Assembly: GCA_964501365.1 (NCBI GenBank)
Contig: CAZCST010000020.1
Span: 248,001 to 312,000, forward strand
Reading direction: 5' to 3'
Source of the DNA: CAZAMB01 sp964501365
GTDB lineage: Bacteria; Planctomycetota; Phycisphaerae; UBA1845
DNA: 64,000 nucleotides
Position 1 is the first letter of the stretch. Each line of letters starts with the position of its first letter. Positions 32,966-41,170 of this stretch are shown here, one piece after another. Made by a program: the position numbers and the translations under genes. A model generated the notes under the pieces. It saw nothing but the letters and a program-made list of their open reading frames with translations, was not told the DNA's origin and did not search any database.

Positions 32966-33774
32966 CAGACCAATGACTTGAATCCGAAAAAACCGCGATA
33001 GACACCAGACAGGAAGTACCCGATAAAAAAGTCGGACACAAGGATGGTGATGAAGCTCATCACGAACGACTGGGTGCAGGCCTGCCCGACACCGGCCGCA
33101 CCGGTGCGACAATGAAACCCCTTGTAACAGGAGATGAGACCGATCACGCCGCCAAAGAACAGGCTCTTCACCAGCCCGACACCGAGATCCCATTTTTCAA
33201 TGGACTGCTGGATATAGAACCAATAGGGGCCTGACGGTACATTTTTCAATTGCACGGCGATGAACCAACCCGAAAGCGAACCGCAAAAATCGCAGAAGAA
33301 AGTCAGAAGCGGCGTTAACAAAAAGCAAGCCAGAAAGCGCGGCACGACGAGATAGCGAATCGGGTCGACGCCCATGACGGTCATGGCGCTGATCTGATCC
33401 GTGACGCGCATGGTTCCCAGTTCGGCAGTGAGAGCCCCCCCCACGCGCCCGGCAACCATGACGCCGGCAAGCACCGGCCCGAGCTCCTGCACGAGGCTGA
33501 GGCTCACCAGCACCCCCATTCGTTCCTCGAAGCCGGCGGCCTTGAGTTGATCGTAGCTTTGAATGGCCAGCACCAGCCCGACAAATGTCCCGGTTACGGC
33601 GATGACCGGGAGCGTGCGATTGCCGACCTCATAAAAGAGGGGCATGGTACGCCGCCAGGTTCGGCCCAGCCAAATACTGGGGCTCAGCCATCGGAATGCC
33701 TGCCAGGTGAAAATGCCGAATCGACCGAAGAAGGAGAGTGTCTGGAGAGTCTTTGCGCCAACGAGGGCAATCAC
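32965..33774 (-). CDS. mlaE: ABC transporter permease MlaE
   Basis: A 269-residue MlaE-family permease with about five hydrophobic segments. Family motifs include LPVIAVTGTFVGLVLAIQSY, VQELGPVLAGVMVAGRVGGA, the ELGTMRVTDQISAMTVMGV coupling region and DPIRYLVVPRFLAC. It is the membrane channel of the phospholipid transport system with MlaF and MlaD, and is the first gene of the operon. It is divergent from the GT2 gene across a 144-base gap that must carry both promoters. No mlaC or mlaB is present here. Confidence 0.94.
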   Translation of the reverse strand: MIALVGAKTLQTLSFFGRFGIFTWQAFRWLSPSIWLGRTWRRTMPLFYEVGNRTLPVIAVTGTFVGLVLAIQSYDQLKAAGFEERMGVLVSLSLVQELGPVLAGVMVAGRVGGALTAELGTMRVTDQISAMTVMGVDPIRYLVVPRFLACFLLTPLLTFFCDFCGSLSGWFIAVQLKNVPSGPYWFYIQQSIEKWDLGVGLVKSLFFGGVIGLISCYKGFHCRTGAAGVGQACTQSFVMSFITILVSDFFIGYFLSGVYRGFFGFKSLV

Positions 33775-33918
33775 GCGAAATATCCGAGTGGTTGAGGTTG
33801 CCGAAATTGCGTCAGTCCGCCGACCCGCCGCCTTCGAGTGTACGGTATGTAACGACGGGCAATAGGGATGTCAACGGATGAAGTTTCCGTTTGACGGGCC
33901 CGCGAATAGGATTGCACC

Positions 33919-34656
33919 ATGTCTTCTCAGCACAAAACTGCCTCCATCATCGTTCCGGCCTTTCGAGAAGCGCCAAATATCGAGGCGCTGACGACACGCT
34001 TGTTTGCGGCCACGCGAAGTGCAGGCTGGAACGTGGAACTCATCATCGTGGACGACAATTCACAGGACGAAACCGAAGCGATTGTCGGCCGCCTGGCTGG
34101 CGAGTACGACGTGAAAGTGATCGTCCGACGCAACGAGCGGGGGTTGTCCAGCGCTGTCCTCGCAGGATTCGCTCAAGCACGCAATGAGAAGCTGGCGGTC
34201 ATGGATGCGGACTTGCAGCATCCGCCGGAAATTATTCCTTCTCTGCTTGCAGCGCTTGACGATGCGAATTGCGATTTTGTAATCGCGACGCGGTATTCAC
34301 AAAGCGGTGGAGTCAACTCGGACTGGCCCTTGCGTCGTCGACTGGCGAGCAAGATGGCGACATGGACCGCGCTGCCGCTGGCCCGATTGAGCGATCCGAT
34401 GTCGGGGTGTTTTGCCCTGACCAGAAGCACATTGAACCGCGCGACCCGACTCGACCCGCTGGGGTACAAAATCGCGCTGGAGCTCTATGTGAAGTGTGGG
34501 TGCCGGCACCCTCGTGAGGTTCCCATTCAATTTGCGGCGCGGACGGCCGGAGAAAGCAAGGCGAGCTTCGCCGAAGGCGTCCGGTTCCTTCGCCATCTTG
34601 GACGGCTGTATCGGTATCGCCTTTGGGGCTCGCGCAGAAACACTGCAAATTGTTGA
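33919..34656 (+). CDS. Family 2 glycosyltransferase, polyprenol-phosphate mannosyltransferase-like
   Basis: A 245-residue GT-A fold enzyme. It opens with ASIIVPAFREAPNIEALTTR and VELIIVDDNSQDET, the nucleotide-binding region. The metal-binding DxD is in AVMDADLQHPPEIIP. The GLSSAVLAGFAQAR and DPMSGCFALTRS motifs match DPM1-like enzymes, which move mannose or another hexose from GDP or UDP to polyprenyl phosphate. There are no C-terminal membrane helices, as in the soluble DPM1 type. It has no sugar operon around it; the next gene is a lipoprotein. Donor and acceptor cannot be told from sequence alone. Confidence 0.9.
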   Translation: MSSQHKTASIIVPAFREAPNIEALTTRLFAATRSAGWNVELIIVDDNSQDETEAIVGRLAGEYDVKVIVRRNERGLSSAVLAGFAQARNEKLAVMDADLQHPPEIIPSLLAALDDANCDFVIATRYSQSGGVNSDWPLRRRLASKMATWTALPLARLSDPMSGCFALTRSTLNRATRLDPLGYKIALELYVKCGCRHPREVPIQFAARTAGESKASFAEGVRFLRHLGRLYRYRLWGSRRNTANC

Positions 34657-34734
34657 CACCGATTCCATCCAAAGTACAACCTAGACGGCGCGGTACGTAC
34701 GATTCAATGTCAGCTCACGAACAGGAGGCGCATT

Positions 34735-35304
34735 GTGCAAACGAATCATTTGGGAGGCCCGACCCGCAGAACTGTCGCGTTCCTATTGTCAGCCTCGCTC
34801 TGCCTCGTGTTCACCACAGGATGCGGTTTGCTGGTGGTCAATCAGCAGCCAGCACCCGTCGACGTGCAATTTTACACGATTCCCTTTCTTTGTGAGTCCA
34901 ATGAGGCGGGTGATCTGGTCCAGGCCAGCTCAATCGTTTTGCATAATCCCGAAGCCGGTTCGGTGACCATCTATCGCCGGGCCGTTCTGGTCATTTCGGA
35001 GTCGGATCCGCCTCCCGATGCTGTCTCGTGGAGCGCACAGGTGCTGGTTTCTGACGAGGCGGTGCGGCTCGATTGCGACACATTTGCGAGGCTTGTTTCG
35101 GGCGATGGATCGACCACGTTCAACGAACAATTCGCGGCCGGCTCCAGGGTCGATGGGTTTTTTACGATCGGCGTCGAGGCGAACAGTGATGCGGAGCGCC
35201 TGGATGCCTTTCTTCAGACTTTTCAGGCAGATGGCGCATCCTCAACCACCGCGCTCGCGCCCGAGCTGGTGTTGGTGGACGCCTGGCCACCGGTTACGAA
35301 TTGA
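34735..35304 (+). CDS. Lipoprotein of unknown function
   Basis: A 189-residue protein. The GTG start at 34735 is fixed by AGGAGG 7 bases upstream. The signal ends in LVFTTGC, a lipobox. The mature part is rich in beta-type sequence (VDVQFYTIPFLCESNEAGDL, GSVTIYRRAVLVISES) with two further Cys that may form a disulfide. It ends with ALAPELVLVDAWPP. No family is recognised. It is followed 33 bases later by a strong hairpin terminator, so it is probably a single gene or the last of a transcript with the GT2 gene 78 bases upstream. Confidence 0.72.
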   Translation: MQTNHLGGPTRRTVAFLLSASLCLVFTTGCGLLVVNQQPAPVDVQFYTIPFLCESNEAGDLVQASSIVLHNPEAGSVTIYRRAVLVISESDPPPDAVSWSAQVLVSDEAVRLDCDTFARLVSGDGSTTFNEQFAAGSRVDGFFTIGVEANSDAERLDAFLQTFQADGASSTTALAPELVLVDAWPPVTN

Positions 35305-35336
35305 CTTTCAATCCAAGCTTAGGCGGACCTAAAAAT

Positions 35337-35375
35337 GGCTTCGGTGAGGGCGCGATTGCGAACCTCACCGAAGCC
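35337..35375 (+). terminator. Hairpin terminator after the lipoprotein gene
   Basis: A perfect 13-base stem (35337-35349 with 35363-35375; GGCTTCGGTGAGG and its complement) with a 13-base loop, followed by TTATCTTT. It lies 33 bases after the lipoprotein stop. On the other strand the stem is followed by ATTTTTAGG, so it may also serve the minus-strand gene that ends at 35440. Confidence 0.82.
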
Positions 35376-35439
35376 TTATCTTTAAGCGGTCACGGCCTGG
35401 CATAAACACAGGACCGTGCCACCCATTTCCTATACTTTG

Positions 35440-37170
35440 TTACGGCTGGTCGTAGTTCGACTGACCGCAATTCGAATTGTTGTTTGAGTCGCCGTAATTG
35501 CGCTGAGTCTTGCTCCATTCGATCAGGCTGGGCTGATCGTTGTCCCAGTTGCCATTGTACAGCGTCGGCTGCTCATAGTTCGACTTGTCGTTGGTGAGCA
35601 TGAACATCTGCTCGTTGAACATTCCGCCTTCCGTAAGGTGCTTGGGCGTCGGACGCACGCCTTCCGCGGAGTGCAGACGAATGGTCATCAACGCTTCCTT
35701 TTCAATGGCGTTCGCCAGTCGGGCCGGAACGCTGTCGGTCACGAACGACGCGGCCAGCACGGAAGCCGGACCATTGCGATAGATCACGCCTGCATTCTGA
35801 CGGAGCTGGGCGACGGCATCGCTGGCCTGCTCGCATTGATCAAGCTGCACGTCGCATTCGGCAACCTGGCTGAGCAGGAACTGACGCTGACGCTCGAGGG
35901 AGATTCGCTTCTCGCTCCAGGTGCTCGCGTCGCTGAATTGCAACTCAACCTGATTGAGACGTTCGGCCCACACTGCGCGTTCACCGCGAATTTCCATCTG
36001 CTCGCGGTCGAAGGCCAGATCGGCCTCTTCAGGAGCGAACAAGCCGACGACGGTGAGCACGGCATGAGCGTGACGGCGGTTTTCCGCGATCTGTCGATCG
36101 AGATTCGACAGCAATCCGCGGGCCTGCTGGACGCGCTGCTCATTATTCAGGAAGTTGTAATCCTGGTTGTAGAGGTGTGAGGTGAGACGGAAGTAGTTGC
36201 GACGATTGTCGAGGCGAACGATTTCTTCGTTCAGGACCGCCCTGCAACGACGCATTTCGCTCTGGAGGTCGGCAAGACGATCCACCTTCTCCATGGAGCG
36301 CGCGAAATCACCGGCCAGGATTACTTTCGTCAACGGCTGGCCGCCCTGGACGGCGGACAGGTCTGCCGGCTGGAAAGCGGGCAGTGTGCTGGCCTGGGCA
36401 AACGTTCCCGTCGAACCCGGCATGATGACGACTTGCGTGTTGCCGAGGTAGTCAAATTGATACTGGCACATCTGATCGCGGTCCTTCTGCTCGGCATTGA
36501 TCGCGGAGTTGATCTTGCCTTCGAGGCTTCGCAGGTTTGCCAGTTGGCCCTGGAATCGCTTGAAGTCGGCCTTGTCGGGGCTCGCATACTTCCCATTGAT
36601 CTTGTATTCGAACGCGAGCCATTCTTCCTGCTGATGAACGGTGTCGCGCCATTCGGTGAGGGCGCTCAACACGTCATCGCCGCCGTTGTTGACCGACAGC
36701 CAGCCTTGATAGGCAGCGCCGCGATCCGGCTCAAAATACGCGAAGGTGTACGAACCGGGTGCGAGATTCGTCGGATACCCCGTCACGTCGTTCCCGTTGT
36801 AACCGCCGCCCCACAGCACAGCGTGCTGGGGCATGTCGTCGGTCCCGCCGGCCAGGCCGCCCATGCTGCAAAGGTTGACCGAATCGCCGTGGGCTTGAGT
36901 CGTGTAGTCGGTGCATGTTTCATGCTGGCAGCTATTGCAGGAAAACAAGCCGCCCAGAGACCAGGATGAGTTATTGCAGGTGGTGTGTTCCGACTGATTC
37001 TGCCAGTCACTGGTGAGGAACAGGCCGGGCTGGTTCACAAACCGAACAGTCAACTTGGACTGCTCGCAATCAGGCGTGACCCAGGAAGTCTTGTGGTGGC
37101 CATTGGAATGGCATCCGGCGCTCAATGCTACGACGGCCAACGCTGCTGCTAGGATCTGTCTCTTCGTCAT
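35440..37170 (-). CDS. Lipoprotein with long coiled coil and Asn/Gln-rich tail
   Basis: A 576-residue protein of no recognised family. A signal peptide ends in ALSAGC. Residues about 60-95 have a cysteine cluster (CNNSSW, then CNSCQHETC). A Gly-rich beta segment (about 100-165) is followed by a helical, probably coiled-coil region up to residue about 480, with many Arg/Glu/Gln heptads. The last 50 residues are Asn, Gln, Asp and Tyr-rich (NYEQPTLYNGNWDNDQPS, SNNNSNCGQSNYDQP). The start has a GGAGCAG site. Even, strongly biased codon use suggests high expression. An envelope or extracellular-matrix structural role is a guess. Confidence 0.7.
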   Translation of the reverse strand: MTKRQILAAALAVVALSAGCHSNGHHKTSWVTPDCEQSKLTVRFVNQPGLFLTSDWQNQSEHTTCNNSSWSLGGLFSCNSCQHETCTDYTTQAHGDSVNLCSMGGLAGGTDDMPQHAVLWGGGYNGNDVTGYPTNLAPGSYTFAYFEPDRGAAYQGWLSVNNGGDDVLSALTEWRDTVHQQEEWLAFEYKINGKYASPDKADFKRFQGQLANLRSLEGKINSAINAEQKDRDQMCQYQFDYLGNTQVVIMPGSTGTFAQASTLPAFQPADLSAVQGGQPLTKVILAGDFARSMEKVDRLADLQSEMRRCRAVLNEEIVRLDNRRNYFRLTSHLYNQDYNFLNNEQRVQQARGLLSNLDRQIAENRRHAHAVLTVVGLFAPEEADLAFDREQMEIRGERAVWAERLNQVELQFSDASTWSEKRISLERQRQFLLSQVAECDVQLDQCEQASDAVAQLRQNAGVIYRNGPASVLAASFVTDSVPARLANAIEKEALMTIRLHSAEGVRPTPKHLTEGGMFNEQMFMLTNDKSNYEQPTLYNGNWDNDQPSLIEWSKTQRNYGDSNNNSNCGQSNYDQP

Positions 37171-37590
37171 TCTCTACTGCTCCTTTGTGGCATATGGTCA
37201 ACTGTGCCTGGGGCTTCAAATACTCCCGCAGGCCTTGGGATCGGCTGGGCTTTATGACCTCGCACGTCCGACGTAAGGGGAGCGGACGATTCGGCGCATG
37301 TTGCTCCAGCTGTAATCCCAACACATTACGAAGTCCGGAGTTCCGGACTTGCTGTTCCCCCAGAAGTTCAATGGAAGTCTTCGATATGGGCGAAGGGTTT
37401 GCAAATCAGGCAAGCTTTGCCGGTTGTAGTGATGCGGGAGGCAGGGAATGGGGTTAGTGGACCAAGCGCTTGTTGCCTTGCTACGCTACTTCAAACCCAA
37501 TTCCTACAAAATCGGACTGCCCCTATGACTTTTGAACACTGGATGTCTTGACTTGGGCAGAGTCCGTTAACCCCGGTTGCGCGTCTCCGG
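37171..37590. other. 420-base gap with a 20-base hairpin
   Basis: It should contain the promoter of the coiled-coil lipoprotein and the end of the bPH2 gene. It has one notable element: AAGTCCGGA-GT-TCCGGACTT (37331-37350), a perfect inverted repeat about 160 bases before the lipoprotein start codon. This could be a regulator site or weak terminator for the upstream minus-strand gene. No supported reading frame is seen. Confidence 0.5.
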
Positions 37591-38208
37591 TCAAACATTT
37601 TCAACGAACACTGTCCGGCCGCGCAGCGTTCGCATTTGCTGGCGAATGAGTTCGGTCACTCGAATGGGGTCTTTGATGCCGACAATAGCCAACGCACGAT
37701 CGGTCGCGTCCGTGGTCATCACCAGCACCGTTCCGATGTTAAAGACACGATTCACAAAGGACTGCTGCATTCGCACATCATCCACACGGATCAATTCCGT
37801 CTGATCCATCGTGCGTGCCAATATGCCCTTCTCGATGAACAAGCGCTGCGAGGTGAGTCGATAGCGGTTCTGCAGAATTCGAAAGAGTACAGCTCCGAGA
37901 AGGAAAATCGAAGTGACCGCAAAGAAGCCGAGATAGACCCAGGCTACGCGCGATTTCGTGCACCAACTATTGCGGGGTCCATAGTAAGCGGCCACAGCCA
38001 TTGCAACGTTGAGTACCAGCCAGAAAGTGACACGACCGATTGCATTCTGCCAGTGCATGCGTCCCATCCAAAGGTCCCGCTCAGGAAGCGGCGGCTGACT
38101 GGCGGCACGGTCGGATGGTTGCGAAGTAACCGGGTGCGCCCCTGGGAGATCGGCCTGGCCCGTCGCCGTAGTCTGAGGCGGGCCTGATGAACTACGTGGT
38201 TGATCCAT
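37591..38208 (-). CDS. Membrane protein with bPH2 (DUF304) domain
   Basis: A 205-residue protein. The start has GGAGG 8 bases upstream. An N-terminal Pro/Ser/Gln-rich segment of about 50 residues precedes two membrane helices (FWLVLNVAMAVAAYYG and WVYLGFFAVTSIFLLGAVLF). The bacterial PH domain follows: RYRLTSQRLFIEKGILAR, QTELIRVDDVRMQQSFVNR, IGTVLVMTTDATDRA and IVGIKDPIRVTELI. Proteins of this type are common in bacteria but their role is largely unknown; PH domains often mediate membrane or protein contacts. It faces away from the hyperacidic-protein gene. Confidence 0.87.
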   Translation of the reverse strand: MDQPRSSSGPPQTTATGQADLPGAHPVTSQPSDRAASQPPLPERDLWMGRMHWQNAIGRVTFWLVLNVAMAVAAYYGPRNSWCTKSRVAWVYLGFFAVTSIFLLGAVLFRILQNRYRLTSQRLFIEKGILARTMDQTELIRVDDVRMQQSFVNRVFNIGTVLVMTTDATDRALAIVGIKDPIRVTELIRQQMRTLRGRTVFVENV

Positions 38209-38537
38209 ATCCGAGACCTCCAGAGAGAGTGTCCAGGGGTTTTGTTGTTCTCATCATAGTCCATCGACCGTGTGGCTCAATTGCGGTGAGTGAAAGGGCA
38301 GCCACACGAATTCCGGCCCCGTGTGGGCACTGTGCCGATCGGTTTTTTGCGTTCCAATTGAAAAAATTTTTCCGAAATTCTTCCTTGTTTTTCCCTTGAC
38401 GCTAGCCAATCGCGTTATAGACTCGCCCCGCTCCCGCACGGAACAGGACTTGCGGGGAAACCGGCTTCTCTGCGTCGATGGCTGGTGCTGGTTTGCTGAA
38501 TTGTAAGGGTCGTCAGGGAAAAAAGAGATCAGACATC
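38209..38537. other. 329-base divergent gap with candidate promoter
   Basis: It separates the bPH2 gene and the hyperacidic-tail gene. A TTGACG (38396-38401) and TATAGA (38416-38421) could form a promoter for the plus-strand gene, but the 14-base spacer is too short for a standard vegetative promoter. An A/T-rich run at 38360-38390 precedes them. Nothing else is recognised. Confidence 0.35.
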
Positions 38538-38948
38538 ATGTTGGAATTTGAGCGTAACCACCAACGGCGGGGTGTGGCCGTGACAAGCAGCAAGATGCCG
38601 TGCTTGATGTTGCAATCGGCGTCCAGTTCTTCATCCGTCCTCGGAGTTCCATCCACCATGAGCCGGACGGAGGAACTGGCCGAACTTCGCACGAAAAAGG
38701 AAGGGTTTCTGCGCGGCGGGCTTCTCCTGCCCCTCGGATGGCGCGAATCGCTGGGCACCGATGATGCGTTTCCCTATGCGATCGACGGCGACGACTGGGA
38801 GGAAGATGACGACGTCGTCGATGACGATGATGACGACGACGATGAGGAAGAGGACGACGAAGACGACGACTTTTTCCCAGACGATGACGACGAGTTTGAA
38901 GAGGATGACGACGATGATGATGACGAAGAGGAGGAAGAGGAAGAATAA
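38538..38948 (+). CDS. Small protein with hyperacidic Asp/Glu tail
   Basis: The start at 38538 (MLEFERNHQRRG) is preferred to 38478, which has no ribosome site; 38538 has only a weak AGAGA. The first 85 residues are ordinary and partly basic (RRGVAVTSSKMPCLM, TEELAELRTKKEGFLRGG). The last 52 residues are almost wholly Asp and Glu, with a few Phe, Val and Pro. No family is recognised. Such tails can mimic nucleic acid, bind basic proteins or metal ions, or keep a partner soluble. The tail is encoded by GAC/GAT/GAA/GAG repeats and could vary in length by replication slippage. Confidence 0.68.
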   Translation: MLEFERNHQRRGVAVTSSKMPCLMLQSASSSSSVLGVPSTMSRTEELAELRTKKEGFLRGGLLLPLGWRESLGTDDAFPYAIDGDDWEEDDDVVDDDDDDDDEEEDDEDDDFFPDDDDEFEEDDDDDDDEEEEEEE

Positions 38949-39028
38949 TCGGTCGTCGTCGTTATCGGCCTGACATGGTTGCCTGAATTTCGATTAAGAC
39001 AAGTCTGGTTCCAGTCGATGGGTCGAAC

Positions 39029-39382
39029 ATGACCCAATCTGACTCCGAATCCGCTGATCGCAGATCATCTCCATCCGGCAAACGCCCGGGAGGGCTTCCC
39101 GAGCGCCGGGTCGGGATGGACCGTCGTCGTGGTCCTGGACGGCGCCGTGGCGAAGTTCGTCGTGCCGCCGAAGAAGGCGAAATAACCGGTGAACTCCTCG
39201 AGTTCATCATGGCCATCGACGAATATAAGCGGACCAACGAACGGCCGTTCCCAAGCTGGTCGGAAGTTTTCGAGATTATTCAGTATCTCGGGTATCGCAA
39301 AGTTGCCGAAAAGGCGACCCACATCAACACCGCAAGCGGCTCCGAAGTCCTGGAAACTGTGCACGCCGGTCCAGAACAATAA
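39029..39382 (+). CDS. Conserved small protein with Arg-rich N-terminus
   Basis: A 117-residue protein. The first 45 residues are basic and Arg-rich (ERRVGMDRRRGPGRRRGEVR) and probably bind nucleic acid or an acidic partner. The C-terminal 65 residues form a compact helical domain (ELLEFIMAIDEYKRTNERPF, SWSEVFEIIQYLGYRKV). From memory, closely similar domains occur in other planctomycete proteins, without assigned function. It lies 80 bases after the hyperacidic-tail gene in the same direction, so the two may act together; that is only a suggestion. Confidence 0.7.
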   Translation: MTQSDSESADRRSSPSGKRPGGLPERRVGMDRRRGPGRRRGEVRRAAEEGEITGELLEFIMAIDEYKRTNERPFPSWSEVFEIIQYLGYRKVAEKATHINTASGSEVLETVHAGPEQ

Positions 39383-39413
39383 TGATGCCTTAGGAGGCAG
39401 AAGTTCCCGCGTT

Positions 39414-39440
39414 CAAGGGTGTGGTCGGTTGATACCCTTG
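39414..39440. terminator. Possible terminator between convergent genes
   Basis: The inverted repeat CAAGGGT (39414-39420) / ACCCTTG (39434-39440) with a 13-base loop lies between the ends of the Arg-rich gene and clpS. There is no clear U-tract on either strand, so the call is weak. Confidence 0.35.
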
Positions 39441-39499
39441 GATCGACTGTGCTTGATTCTTAAGATGCGCCCCTGGCACGTTTTTCACCAGGCGCGAAC

Positions 39500-39838
39500 T
39501 TACTCGGCTGGTTCGGTCGTTGCTGTGAGTGTCAGCGACGCAAATTGATCAACGTACAATTCGGCACGCTCGCGGTGAGTGGTCAACAGAAGGGCAAGAC
39601 CAGTCTCGTGCGCTTCCAGCGTTCGCAGGATCGCCTCCGGCGGCGTGAGCGTTGTCACCTTAAGGATGGACGCGATCACGTGCTCAAACGAATTCACATC
39701 GTCGTTGTGCAGGAGCACCTTGTAGGGTGGCAATTGCTTGGGTTTATTCTTCGCTTCAGCGGGTTTGACTTTTTGCTGGCCGTTTTGCGAAGGCGGAGCG
39801 TCTATCTCCAGAACTGATTGTTGGGCTTGCTGGGTCAT
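39500..39838 (-). CDS. clpS: ATP-dependent Clp protease adaptor ClpS
   Basis: A 112-residue adaptor that delivers N-degron substrates to ClpAP/ClpCP. The core motif PPYKVLLHNDDVNSFEHVIASI includes the substrate-binding Asn-Asp pair, followed by LTPPEAILRTLEAHETGLAL with the conserved His, and RERAELYVDQF. About 35 N-terminal residues are Gln/Lys-rich and flexible, as in the ClpS N-terminal extension that controls ClpA. No clpA or clpC gene is nearby in this window. The start has no strong ribosome site. Assignment is secure. Confidence 0.94.
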   Translation of the reverse strand: MTQQAQQSVLEIDAPPSQNGQQKVKPAEAKNKPKQLPPYKVLLHNDDVNSFEHVIASILKVTTLTPPEAILRTLEAHETGLALLLTTHRERAELYVDQFASLTLTATTEPAE

Positions 39839-39875
39839 GCCAAAAATGTAACTCGTCCGGTCATCTGCGCCAAGT

Positions 39876-40520
39876 CTAATTCGTCGCAGAAGCCGGTGAA
39901 AATCCCACTTCCTTGCTGGCTTTCAGCGTTTTCCCAGTCAAAAAATCGACAAACGATGCGTTAACCGTAAGTCTCCGGGAGGCTGGCAGTGTAACGCCTT
40001 CACGAAAGGGGCAGTGGATGGTGTAGTGGCTTGTGCCAAACGCTCCCATCCACAATTGGCGCAAATCGTCCGGCTTTTCATGCTCGCATACGGCGATCAC
40101 CTTCGGAGCGGCCATGTCGGTATTATCGAGCAATTGAATCGTGATCTTTCCGGGGACTTTCACGACCTGCCCGTCCGCGTCTTTCGGTCGCAAATGAACG
40201 GTCACACCGTCATCCCCCGGCTTGTTGTCGTAATCCGCCCCACCGCTGAGGCTTGCGATCTCGATGGAAACAGGAGCGAAAATATCCGCAGGTTGATTGG
40301 GACTGAACTTCTGAACCTGCTCTACCTGCGAGCGAGTCGACGCCAGCTCCAGATCGCAAGTTCTGGCCACATGTTCTGCCCGCTGTTTTTCCTCGCGAAG
40401 GATTTGGTTTTCGCGGGTAAGCTGTGCCATTTGTCGGTTGGCCCCACAGGCGGGAAGAAAACAGAGGCACTGGCCGACCAACACCGGCGTAAGAATCCCT
40501 GGACGGGTGGTTTTGAACAT
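39876..40520 (-). CDS. Lipoprotein with coiled-coil segment
   Basis: A 214-residue protein. The signal ends in CLCFLPAC, a lipobox. It is followed by about 45 residues of coiled coil (RQMAQLTRENQILREEKQRA) and then a compact beta-rich domain (about residues 80-205). The beta domain starts with ADIFAPVSIEIASLSGGADY and has the segment VTVHLRPKDADGQVVKVPGK. The coiled coil may trimerise it or reach another envelope protein. No family is recognised. It is 37 bases downstream of the clpS start, in the same direction, and may be co-transcribed with clpS. Confidence 0.72.
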   Translation of the reverse strand: MFKTTRPGILTPVLVGQCLCFLPACGANRQMAQLTRENQILREEKQRAEHVARTCDLELASTRSQVEQVQKFSPNQPADIFAPVSIEIASLSGGADYDNKPGDDGVTVHLRPKDADGQVVKVPGKITIQLLDNTDMAAPKVIAVCEHEKPDDLRQLWMGAFGTSHYTIHCPFREGVTLPASRRLTVNASFVDFLTGKTLKASKEVGFSPASATN

Positions 40521-40697
40521 ACGACCGAATTCTAAATTTAATCAGCAAGGTTGCAATCAAAAATCGAGTTGTCACGCGATTCACTCCAGCAGCTTCGAGG
40601 TGGACCTTGCCTTGGATTGCGGCCAAAATATGGCTAACGTGGAACATCCTGGGGTGTCGAAACGACATAAAATGAGCCAGGCACAAGGAGGTAGAAA

Positions 40698-41156
40698 ATG
40701 AACTGGAAGCTCGGAACATTGTGTACGCTGGGTGGTTTGTTCCTGTTGGGTTGTCAGGAGGGAGCGGTATCATTCCACTACCACGATGAACGGCCCCCAC
40801 CACCGCCTCAGGTTGTCGTGGTTGATCGTGGGCATGTCTGCGGACCGGGTTGTCCCCACTATTGGGACGGGACGCGCTACGTCGTTGTCACGCGTGGTCA
40901 TTGTCACGGCCCGGGTTGCGGTCACGTATTAATGGACGGCCGCTGGGTGGTTGCCGTTGCCGGGCCATACGGCGGGGCCGTTGTAGTGCATGGCGATCCG
41001 CCGGTTCGGGCAGTGCGCATCCCTCCCCCGCCCGGCCCAGTGGATGTGTATGTCTACAGCCGCAGCGGAAGCAAGTGGCAAAAGATTCGCACTGGACATC
41101 ACCACGGGCCAGGATGCGGGCATTTCGTTGTTGAAGGACATTGGTGCGTCGACTAG
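40698..41156 (+). CDS. Lipoprotein with HGPGCGH repeats
   Basis: A 152-residue protein whose start is fixed by GGAGG 7 bases upstream. The signal ends in LFLLGC (lipobox). After a Pro-rich stretch come three copies of a His/Cys motif: HVCGPGCPHYWDGTRYV, HCHGPGCGHVLMDGRWV and HHHGPGCGHFVVEGHW. Each holds one or two Cys and three to four His in the pattern G-H-x-H-G-P-G-C-G-H, followed by a D/E-G-x-W/Y. This strongly suggests metal binding (zinc, copper or nickel), with a hydrophobic turn following each site. No known family is recognised. It stands alone after the divergent coiled-coil lipoprotein. Confidence 0.75.
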   Translation: MNWKLGTLCTLGGLFLLGCQEGAVSFHYHDERPPPPPQVVVVDRGHVCGPGCPHYWDGTRYVVVTRGHCHGPGCGHVLMDGRWVVAVAGPYGGAVVVHGDPPVRAVRIPPPPGPVDVYVYSRSGSKWQKIRTGHHHGPGCGHFVVEGHWCVD

Positions 41157-41170
41157 GCTCTGTCTGAAGA

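Noticed and set aside
32966..33193. N-terminal extension of MlaF by 76 residues
   Set aside because: It lies wholly inside mlaE in another frame; the ATG at 32965 overlaps the mlaE stop as in a coupled operon.
38396..38421. Standard vegetative promoter TTGACG/TATAGA
   Set aside because: The boxes look good but the spacer is 14 bases instead of about 17, so I list the gap only as holding a candidate.
38774..39037. Poly-serine protein on the minus strand
   Set aside because: It is the reverse reading of the Asp/Glu repeat tract, which explains its serine runs; no ribosome site.
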